Shown piece by piece: positions 55,117 to 64,000 of a DNA stretch of 64,000 nucleotides. A program made the position numbers and the translations under genes. The notes under the pieces are model-generated. The model was not told the DNA's origin, ran no database searches, and was given only the letters and a program-made list of their open reading frames with translations. The DNA is from Lycium barbarum (taxonomy: Eukaryota; Streptophyta; Magnoliopsida; Solanales; Solanaceae). The DNA lies in NCBI RefSeq assembly GCF_019175385.1, contig NC_083339.1, positions 114,623,601 to 114,687,600 on the forward strand, given 5' to 3'. Position 1 is the stretch's first letter; every line of letters starts with the position of its first letter.

Positions 55117-58100
55117 TGTTATACCCCATTTTAACCGAAGTCAAAATGGTTTAGAACATTCCGGTAATTCCAAGGTTAATTAAAGTTAGGGAGTCATCAC
55201 CTAATTATTTATGGTGAATTAGGACACCTAAGGTTAATTAGAGTTATTTTCTAAAGTTAACTCCGTTTTAAGGTCTACTAACTTAAGATTCTAGGTAAGG
55301 GTTCAATTAATCTAAAGGGAAGGTATTAGTCATCCTTTAAAATTCATTAACAATGGTTAACCGACCGGACTTAGAGTTAATTAAAAAGGCTGGGTGTGAG
55401 TGTAAAAATGCTTAAAATCTAGGTATCGAGAGGGAACTGATTTAATCAATTTAGAGAAACATTTGCATCAATTTCGTTTAAGATCGTCTTGTAAATCAAT
55501 TTCCTCATTTGAAAGTGACGTTATCGACACCCTTTAATCCTTATTGAAAATATTGACGTTGGAAGAAATTAAGATGACGCTACTTATATTTAAATAAAGA
55601 GCAAATTTGAAAAGATAATTGTTTTGATTCAAAAATGTACTATAGCACCTGAACTAAAAGATAGTAGTATTGAAACTTCCAAAACCTGAGTAACCGGACC
55701 TGAAATGACTTGAGGTGATCTATATTATTAAAGCACCAAACCCATGAATTAAAATACCAAACCAATAAAGATTCTTATTTAGGAACAAGCAGAACCCAAA
55801 CTTATACTACCTATAGTCACTTGGCTGTGTTAATAGCTAATACTCTATTTGTAACGACCAGACTTTGCCAAAGAAGATAAAAAAAAATTAATCCCACATA
55901 TAAGCAATTAGATATTTAGCCACAAACAAGTATCAGATATAAACAGTAAATGGAGTCCACTGTGATCCTTTGTCTAGTGACAACTGAACACGATTTTTCT
56001 GGAAATGCCATGGGTTCTGATCTCGTGTGGTTGGTAGTGTCATCGAGTCTCAAAATGAAACTCTTCGGCTCCGGTGTTCATGCAAACAAATAAAAGTAGT
56101 ATAAGAGGCATCATAATGTAACAGTAAAACAGTAGAGCAACCACAAGCAGCAACCTCTCCTCAAATAGGTACCAAAATAAAGAATCGGCCCAGCCAAGTA
56201 TAGTAAACACTTGCTAAAAAAGTTGCAGCAGCAAAGTTAATCCAAAGCGGTGTTTTCAGCCTCAAAATACAATAACAATTCAGCTCAGAATGAAGCTGAA
56301 ATTTAGCTCAAAGCGCAGCAGAAATTCAGCTAAAAAATGTAGTGGCTCATGGCCCGAAAGTACAACAACAAAGTGGCTAAAACTACAGCAGTTCATGACC
56401 GTAAGTAAAGCAGAAAAATGGCTGAAATACAACACTTCATGGCCCTAGGTAAAGCAGCAAAATGGCTAAAAATGCAGCAGCAGTTTCAACCCAAAATAAA
56501 ACAGCAAGATGGCTAAAATGCACCAGCAGTTTCAGCCCAAAATAGGCTTCAGAATTAAATAGCCAACTCCATCAAAGTAGAGAGATTTTTACTTTTTTTT
56601 TTTCTAATCCTTAAAACCGAGACATCTTCATTAAGCAAGAATGAGCAAGTGCATATGCAGAACGTTCCACACATGGCAATGTGAAAAGTTGTCAGTTAAA
56701 AAATGTAACAGCACTTCAAATGTGACTCAAAAATGCTAAAATTGTGGCAAGCGATTACAGTATATTATATTGCACAATCCAACATTATTTATGTAGCCAT
56801 ACTATCTTGTTTTTTTTTTTGACCAAAAAAGGAAACGAAGACGAATACACTCTTCAAATATTCAACAGAATATAACCATTTATCGCAAGGGCCGACGTCT
56901 TTTTTGGATTAGGCAAAATCATTCACTACAACCATACTTTCCAGAACATAAGTTTAGACACCAAGAACATGATTTCTAAACACCAAGACACAAGTCGACA
57001 CCACATAAATAAGAAGAAACTCAGATTTTACCTCTTGCGGGCGCAGCGAACTAGGACATCGAGGCCTCGAATCTACCCTCTCGTTATGAACAGATCCGAA
57101 TCTTGAGCCAAATAAGTTCGAACGAAAGTATTGAAGGTTCTAGCGAGCTAAAGTTTTTTCGTATTTCTTGTGGGATAAATCGAATGAGAAATTGTAAATG
57201 AATAGAGAGCAAGGATCTGTATGACCAGTTTCGTCCCCCCCCCCCCCCCCCCCCCCCTTCGGCTAAGACTTAGCGAGTATTTATAGGCGATGTAGAGGTA
57301 GGTTTTCAGATTCATGAGCGGGATTTTGAAATCGAAAACATTCAAAATCGAGTCAAGGCTCGTTCTAATCGAAACGTTGAGGTTTTCTTTTCCTGTTTGG
57401 ATTCAGATCTTACTTAAAAATGGTGAGATCTTCTCTGGTACTGACCTGCTGTCTATTTGGCTTCATATGAGTCTCGTGATAGGCTAAGATGGCTGTAGGG
57501 AAGTTTGCACAAAAATGGTATCGACAAAGTCTGTCAATGACAGGTGTGGTTCTGATCTAAAACGAAAATGGAGTGAGGAAAGGAGGAGGTTCTTGTACCA
57601 AAATGGTATGATTAAAGTCTGCCATGGCTGTGGAAAAAAAAAATTCTTGTTTGGAAGAGGAAAGATGATGGAGTGATGTGTGCGGCTCTTTGTTTTTTTT
57701 TTAGGGTTAAGAAAAATGAGTTAAAGAATTATGGGCTGCTGATGAAAAATGCTTCGTTTGGGCCATGATTTGGGCTCAATTTGGCCAAATTTCCATGGCC
57801 TTTTCTTCCTTCAACTTAATTTCCTTTGGGCTTCTTAGTAATTAACTTCTACAACTTACAAGTGATTAACTTGTATATATATATATTATGATGACAATTA
57901 GTGATTAATATGTAGAAAATAAAGGACTTAATAAAGTATTGACTTATAATCAATTTAACGAGTACAAATTCAAAAATGAAACGATGACGAACCATTAAAA
58001 ATTGTGATAAAGTAATGCTAGTAATATTGATAGTAAGATAGTGAAGATGAAAATAACAATGTTAATAGTAGTAGCAATAAAATAGTGGTGAAAATAAAGT

Positions 58101-58175
58101 ATTTAGATTGTTAATAAATTTAGAATCCAAAGGAAAATAATTGGAATAAAGGAGGGACAAAATTGGGTGTCAACA
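55117..58175 (-). repeat. TR-GAG 5' LTR (3059 bp)
   Basis: Uninterrupted partner of 35373-37708 plus 47896-48682. It has a 23 C run at 57235-57257 and (TA)6 at 57874-57885. Its internal primer-site-like core has decayed to GAGTCATCAC at 55191-55200. Confidence 0.93.
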
Positions 58176-58664
58176 GGGAACTCTTAAGAAATTTCCAACA
58201 CCCAAAGAAATTGCCAGCTACAGTCTACTTACCCATTCCTACCGGCTCAAATAGAAGGAGAAGATGGAATCATGGAATCACATACAACCTAAGTGGCAGC
58301 ATAGACTTTAACGCCTTGTACAAGTATCAACAGTTATTCTATTTGTTTTCAAATCAACTAATAAGGCAATTGTATAGCCCAGACCAGACCAGAACAGATG
58401 TTACTAGTTAAATTGTCAAACAGATAGCATCTTCAGACTAAGCTCCATCACTTCCCTTTTGCTTTTTTGTTTTTTTGGCAGGCGGGATGTTACAAGATCT
58501 TTTTAAGCACATTCAGATCATAGCCATATAATACAGCGAACAAGTTATTTTCATGAAAGATGCCTATTACAACCATTTATATACTAAACAAATCTACATT
58601 AGTTAACAAGTCATATGGGCCCAGAAAGAGCACATTGAGGTGTATACTTCAAATATATGTTTAC
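58176..58664 (-). other. TPP2 intron on the other side of the TR-GAG insertion
   Basis: Non-coding. No acceptor-bounded exon for the missing middle part of the TPP2 C-terminal region was found here. A pyrimidine-rich stretch lies at 58451-58485. Confidence 0.5.
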
Positions 58665-58772
58665 CTCTGTGAAATGATGGATTTTGTCCTCGATATTGCT
58701 CTGAGAAAGCATGCCTTCCAATATTTTAGCAAGTAAAGGAGTGTATTCGGGGTACTCTTGACTGCAAAGTAA
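58665..58772 (-). pseudogene. TPP2: Tripeptidyl peptidase II, upstream exon fragment
   Basis: A 108 nt, phase 0 exon on the - strand between acceptor CGTATCAG and donor GAG|GTAAAC. It encodes LLCSQEYPEYTPLLAKILEG and MLSQSNIEDKIHHFTE, characteristic of plant TPP2. No earlier TPP2 exon is visible between here and 60918, and the exon expected next is absent before or after the TR-GAG element. The locus is therefore a 3' fragment, not a full gene of about 1300 codons. Confidence 0.78.
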
Positions 58773-60918
58773 CTGATACGAACCAAAATAAAAAGGAAAA
58801 CATGGAAACATTATCATACATGATGGGCAGTATAACTATAAATAGACAGAGCAAGAAATCAGAGCAAAAGGAATGCGACAAGGGAAATTCTAAAGAAGTC
58901 TAGAAAGAACACGAAAAAGAGCAAACAGTCACATTGTAACAGCAAATACTCTTTCTATTATGGGAGAAATAAAACTAAGAGATTCCTGTTAAAAAGAAGA
59001 GGCAGTACAAAATTGACCCAAAAAAAACAACCTATAAATCAGACGCCTGACACGATGTTGTTTACCAATAAATTTGTAACTTAGGATAACAATTGAATTT
59101 GTATAAAAGAGGGTTAAAGACAAGTAAACTCTCGATCAAACTCCTTTTTCTTATGACTAAATCGATAATGTAAGTGAGAGCAAAAATATAAATCGCATAA
59201 ATAAAGAAAATAAGAACAAGAAGTACGTGGCATCCAAAAAAACAAAAAAAGTATGTGGAATGCTTTAAGTTGCTTGTATGAACTCAACAATGGTGTTTCT
59301 TACAATAGAATGTGGATCCCTTCCCTTCTAGGAGAAGGTATACTCATAATTCCAAAGAAAAGACTATGTAATAGTGTGAAAATACTATGCAATAGCGTGA
59401 AAAGACTACTCAACAGTGTAAAAGTACTATCAGAGTATGTTAGTGTTGGCGCTAGCTAGGCTCAAGGTTGATTGACATCGGACTTGAGAACGTCATGCCT
59501 GAAAGTTGTTGTGAGTGCGCTCCAGCTGGAAAGTGTTTCATGCCTGGGGAGAAAAGATCCTACGATAACGGTACAACTGGTTGCCCGGCCCAGCACCGGT
59601 CCAAGATACACTGAGGATGTTGGTTCAAGGATGTTCCCAGGCCATGACAGGGAGCGCCACTGTAGGTTCTGATCTGGCCGAGCTAAAAACTTCCACGTGT
59701 CGGATTCTGATTAGTAGTCCACCTGCTAGGCCTGAATTTCACCCCATGCACACATGCTGGTTCGATCTATGGTCAATAGGTTGGCGCCACATCTCCAACA
59801 AAAAGATAGTCAAATTCGGCAATGAACCAAATTCATATATCCGACCTCTAGATGCTTAGAAAAAGGTTTGGGTTTAATCCGGTTGGGTCGGGTTATTTAT
59901 GAGTCAATGTGGAGCAGTAAATAAGTGCCACCTATATAATTAAAAGCCACACACATGTCATAGTTTTTCTCCAAAAATAAACGTTAAGGGCAAATTTTAA
60001 ACCATTTCCAATAATTAGGTGGGTACTTTGACCCTTTTCGGTAGGGGTGGGCGTTCGCTATTTGTTTCGGTAATTCGGTAATCGATAGTTGAAAGTAGAT
60101 ACCAAATGTCGAATCGAAAAGGTTCGGTTCGATAATTAGATAATTGATAAATCAAATTTCGGTTCGATAAGGTATTCGGTAATACCGTATTGAAGATGGA
60201 GTCGGCTGTAGTATAAATTTAATTCCGTTCCGATTACTGAATATTCTTTGTGTGTGACAGTGTGAGCGTGCACTTCTATTCTCAGATTCAGCATATAATG
60301 ACATTGTTCGTCTCTTCAATTAATGAATTCTACATTTTATCTCTTTAACTAAGTACATTTTCAAACAATTAGGTGGTAGCACGTTAATAGGCAACAACTG
60401 CTGGTTGCTTTCCACTCAATTCGTTAGGTAACATCAGAGAGGTCCCTGTGTTATTGCCTAAATCCCGTTTTGGTCCCTGTGTTAGTAGACATAGTATATT
60501 TAATCTTGAATTAAACAAGGGGAGTGATTTTGGTCCAACTTCTAATGGGACTTGACGGAGCTAAACAGATCATTGCTGCTACGAAGGGTGCTTTAGGAAT
60601 TTACTTCTCCAGTTTTAATTACACGAAACAAAATTCTTTCTTGTGCAGAATTGGTATTACATGCATGTTGATACCACGTGGCAGAAAATTTTTAGTAGTA
60701 CAGAGCACATTCAAGACAATAGCTTCTATTCTCTGTTAGATACTTCTCACTCAGAATGTAGAGCTCTTCAAGCTAAAACTGATGAATCCTAGAATATGAT
60801 CTCAGTGCAAAATTTATGTCAGAGCTCATGAGGCGAGTTTAGTTTTGCTTCGATTTTTGAGTTCTCGGCTCAATTTTCCCCAATATTTCGAGCTTGGACT
60901 TTTATGGTTCTTTCTATC
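58773..60918. other. Non-coding DNA between the TPP2 fragment and the second Ale element
   Basis: A search for more TPP2 exons on the - strand gave none. A GGGGTGGGCGTTCGC motif at about 60045 followed by TTCGGTAATTCGGTAAT repeats resembles the end of a common plant MITE, without a visible second end. Small frames (59253-59459, 59581-59859, 60524-60739) show no recognisable features. Confidence 0.5.
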
Positions 60919-61130
60919 TGTTGGAAATCAATCCCTTGCCTAATGATAATGTACAATAATCAATATACACAAAAGCTAGGTTGTTGCCTTTGGCGTAATA
61001 CTAGGCTATCAATGATATAATTACCTTATTCTAGGAGATATTCTAGATTCTAGGAGATATTCTAGCTGTACATAATATTCTAGGAGATATTCTAGCTGTA
61101 CATAATAATAGCTAATTACAACGGTTATCA
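60919..61130 (-). repeat. 3' LTR of the second Ale element (212 bp)
   Basis: On the - strand it starts TGATAACCGTTG and ends TTCCAACA. It holds three direct repeats of ATTCTAGGAGATATTCTAG (starting near 61028, 61047 and 61077), the last two extended by CTGTACATAAT. The 5' LTR and target duplication are beyond the window. Confidence 0.85.
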
Positions 61131-63940
61131 CACCCCCGCAGTCGAAGCGGGAGGTTGGCGAACGGTTAGATTGTCCCGAAAGTCATCAAAAAGTACGCGC
61201 GGAAGCCCTTTTGTAAAAATGTCTGCAATTTGATATCGGGACGGAACATGAAGGACACGAACCTCGCCACGGGCAACTTTTTCGCGAACGAAGTGTATGT
61301 CCATCTCAATGTGTTTAGTGCGCTGATGTTGTACCGGGTTACCTGATAAGTATATCGCCCTCACATTGTCACAATAAACAAGTGTCGCCTTTTGGATCGG
61401 GCAATGTAGCTTAAGAAGTAAATTTCTGATCCAGCAGGATTCGGAGACAACATTAGCATCTCCCCTGTATTCGGCCTCGGCACTAGAACGGGAGAGTGTA
61501 GGCTGACGTTTTGAAGACCAAGAAATCAAATTGTCACCGAAAAAGACACAATAACCAGAGGTGGAGCGCCTAGTATCCGGGCAGCCACCCCAATCTGCAT
61601 CTGTATAGGAGACTAAGCTGTTGACAGTAGACTTGTAGAGATGCAGACCAAAGTCAATAGACCCCTGAATGTAGCGCAGAATACGCTTAAGAGCAACCAT
61701 ATGTTCAATACGAGGGTCATGCATGTGGAGACACACCTGTTGGATGGCATATGAGATATCTGGTCTAGTGAATGTAAGGTACTGCAAAGCCCCAGCAAGC
61801 TGACGATACTTAGTCGGATCATCAAATGGTGCATCTTTCGAAGCACTTAGCTTTGGCTTCGTATCAACAGGTGTAGGAGACGGGCTACAATGTGACATAC
61901 CTGCCCGTTCCAGGATTTCTTCGGCATACTGTTTCTGTGACAAAAATAAGCCATCTGCATTACGAGTAACAGCAATACCCAAGAAATAACTCAGTGGACC
62001 AAGGTCTTTCATAGCAAACTCGACACTCAAAAGTGCCATAATAGACTTACGGAGATTGTCTGAAGAGGCTGTAAGAATGATGTCGTCGACATAAAGCAGT
62101 ATATATGCAATATCAGAACCCCTGCAATAAATGAATAATGAGTGATCAGACTTGCTATGTGAGAAGCCAATGGTGGCGACAAAATCGGCAAACCGCTGGT
62201 ACCAAGCCCGAGGGGCTTGATCAGGCCATAGAGAGACTTCTTCAATAGGTAGACATGATCAGGAAAATTGGGGTCTCGAAAACCCAATGGTTGATGCATA
62301 TACACAGTGTTAGAGAGATTGCCATAAAGAAAAGCATTCTTGACATCGAGCTGGTGGATGGGCCAAGAATAAGACAATGCAATACTTAGCACAGTGCGAA
62401 TAGATGCCGGCTTGACCACCGGACTGAAAGTCTCCTCGCAGTCAACGCATTTCTGTTGAGACCTGCCATCACCTACAAGACGGGCTTTATGCCTCTCAAA
62501 AGAACCATTAGATTTCTTTTTATGACGAAAATCCACATTGACCGAATCACATTAACATTAGCAGGTCGAGGAACTAACTCCCATGTCTTATTTTCAATTA
62601 GAGCATTAAATTCATCCATCATGGCATTCTTCCAATTTAAGTCACGGAGAGCACTTACGGGATTTTTGGGTAATGGAGAGATGGAGGTAGTGGTCTCGGT
62701 GTTAAGGTTGGAGGAATATTTCAAATTGGGTTTGAAATGCCATTACGGGACTGAGTTGTCATGCGGTGGAGCTGCTGTGGGGATTGGGCCATAGGTGATA
62801 GAGCTGGGCCTGTACTCATCGGTCCAGGAGTAGCAGAAGGCCTGACCCACTGTGGGTTAATCTGCTGCTGGGGATTGGGATGGGCCGCGGTTGGAGGTGG
62901 TCCTCCTGAAGACGTGGCCTGGCTTGTGTCATTTAGGGAATTTAAAGTGTTGGGAGATGTATTTCCAGAATTTCGTTGCATATGATAAGTGATGTATGGA
63001 TTAACATTATGGTCCAAAGATTCATACGTGTGAGAGTCAGGAGTATGAATTTTTGAGAATTGGAATGTGTGCTCATCAAATACCACATGACGGGCAACGA
63101 AAATTTTTCGGCTTGACATGTCATAATACTTATATCCCCTATGATCGGAAGGGTACCCAAGAAAGACACAAGGAGTGGACCGTGCTTGTAACTTATTAAT
63201 GGTGGTAGATGGAAACAAAGGAAAATATAGACAGCCAAAAACCCGAAGATGAGAATAGTTAGGATCTTTTTGGTAGAGGAGTTGAGTAGGGGAAGAGGAT
63301 CCGAGAACTTTAGTTTGGAGAATGTTCAAAAGATATGTGGCCATAGAAAGTGCATGATGCCAAAATGAGGGGGGCATCGAGGCATGAGCAAGCAGGGTCC
63401 GAATTACATTATTTATGGATCGGATGTGACGTTCGGCTTTTCCATTTTGAGGAGATGTGTGAGGGCAAGAGAGTCAGAATTGCATCCCATGTTTTTGAGC
63501 AAATAATTGAAGTGGCCCGTTATCAAATTCTTTCCCATTGTCACATTGTAAATTTTTAATGGGCCTTTCAAATTGAGTTTTGACAAGAGCATGGAATGTG
63601 GTGAAAAGAGAGTAAACTTGAGACTTTTTAGAGATGGGAAAAGTCCACAAAAATTTACTAAAATCATCAAGAAATAGCACATAGTAACGATGCCCATTAG
63701 AGCTAGCTACGGGCGACGTCCAAAGATCACTATGAACTATATCAAACGGAAAAGCAGTGAATGACATCGATTTCATAAAAAGGTAATTTAATTTGTTTTC
63801 CCAAAGTACAAGATGAACAAAAAAACTGTTTGTTCTTATTACATTCAATAAAATGCTTGCTATGAAGAGAGCGTAAAGTATTGGCTCCCGGATGTCCTAA
63901 ACGACTATGCCATAAATCAAGAGACAAACTAGTGAAGACG
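61128..63940 (-). pseudogene. Pol of the second Ale element
   Basis: From 5' to 3' on the - strand: LWHSRLGHPGANTL (near 63915), CSSCTLGKQIKLPF, then the integrase core with FDIVHSDLWTSP, QCDNGKEFDN and SCPHTSPQNGKAER. RT has LDVKNAFLYG and a YVDD box near 62090 in the downstream frame. RNase H has YTDADWGGCPDTRRSTSGYC and SSAEAEYRG, with the end STAGV. Defects: a TGA at 63474 (expected Arg), and frameshifts near 63800, 62722, 62510 and 62225, the last a one-base loss inside the LYGLKQAP-like motif. The final TGA (61128-61130) is the start of the LTR. Confidence 0.9.
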
Positions 63941-64000
63941 GAATGAGATTTTAAAGGTGAGGCCTGGATGGCGGTGGAGAGTGGATAGAGTTCCCCGCTA

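Larger units (their letters stand above)
35373..58175 (-). mobile_element. TR-GAG: gag-only LTR retrotransposon, invaded by a Tekay element
   Basis: LTRs begin TGTTATACCCC (+ strand) and end GGGTGTCAACA. The left one (35373-37708 plus 47896-48682) is interrupted by the Tekay element; the right one is 55117-58175. The flanks GGGAT (35368-35372) and GGGAA (58176-58180) are a plausible 5 bp target duplication with one change. The primer site at 55096-55113 and purine tract next to 48683 show that it reads on the - strand. Without the Tekay insertion it is about 12.6 kb. It has a gag but no protease, integrase or RT, matching the published TR-GAG class of non-autonomous elements. Confidence 0.88.
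60919..64000 (-). mobile_element. Second Ale-type Copia element, 3' part (runs off window)
   Basis: From the window edge: GAG-pre-integrase, integrase, RT and RNase H on the - strand, then a 212 bp 3' LTR at 60919-61130. Protein motifs and the arrangement of the end of pol match the Ale element at 23314-28060, but the LTR sequence is different, so it is another family of the same lineage. It is broken by several frameshifts and a stop. Confidence 0.92.

Noticed and set aside
60045..60200. A MITE starting GGGGTGGGCGTTCG
   Set aside because: Only one end is recognisable and no facing inverted repeat or target duplication was found.

Overview
This window is plant nuclear DNA, very probably from a Solanaceae species (inference). 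The signs are spliced genes with GT..AG introns, a CYP72-clan cytochrome P450, a plant-type tripeptidyl peptidase II fragment, a Stowaway MITE of the 'CTCCGTCCCAATT' type, and LTR retrotransposons of the Ale, Tork-like and Tekay lineages. About four fifths of the window is transposable elements, several of them nested. No rRNA, tRNA, CRISPR array or bacterial-type operon was seen.

Layout. (1) 1-11249: a large non-coding LTR retrotransposon on the + strand, here called LARD-1, with about 3.1 kb LTRs (1-3155 and 8080-11249). Its internal region is a mosaic of small hairpin-forming repeats and a 17-unit tandem array. (2) 11250-11694: a palindrome-rich fragment. (3) 11695-about 15800: a Tork-like Copia element on the - strand, truncated in reverse transcriptase, with a 706 bp hAT element (8 bp target duplication) inserted at its gag start codon. 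(4) 18335-19589: a second non-autonomous hAT-like element. (5) 19697-22776: a Mutator-like element with 132 bp terminal inverted repeats. It carries two small spliced genes, a GRF-type zinc finger protein and a B3-domain protein, plus the two ends of a deleted transposase gene. (6) 23314-28060: a complete but dead Ale-type Copia element with 154 bp LTRs and a GTATA target duplication. (7) 28662-32010: an intact four-exon cytochrome P450 of 519 residues, the best host gene here. (8) 34144-58772 on the - strand: 3' exons of a tripeptidyl peptidase II gene. They are frameshifted, lack at least one expected exon, and are split by a 22.8 kb nested insertion. That insertion is a gag-only LTR element (TR-GAG, 35373-58175, - strand) whose 3' LTR was itself invaded by a 10.2 kb Tekay chromovirus (37709-47890, ATTTG target duplication). 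(9) 60919-64000: the 3' part of a second Ale-type Copia element on the - strand, running off the window.

The most unusual signal is in the two non-autonomous elements, LARD-1 and TR-GAG. They share the tRNA primer site (TGGCGACTCYGCTGGGGA), the polypurine tract context (TCGAAGAGGGACA) and eight copies of a motif of about 60 nt that can fold as a three-way junction. Base changes in one arm are repeatedly matched by changes in the facing arm. LARD-1 has two more families of small hairpins with the same kind of paired changes. This suggests selected RNA structure in elements that otherwise encode little or nothing.
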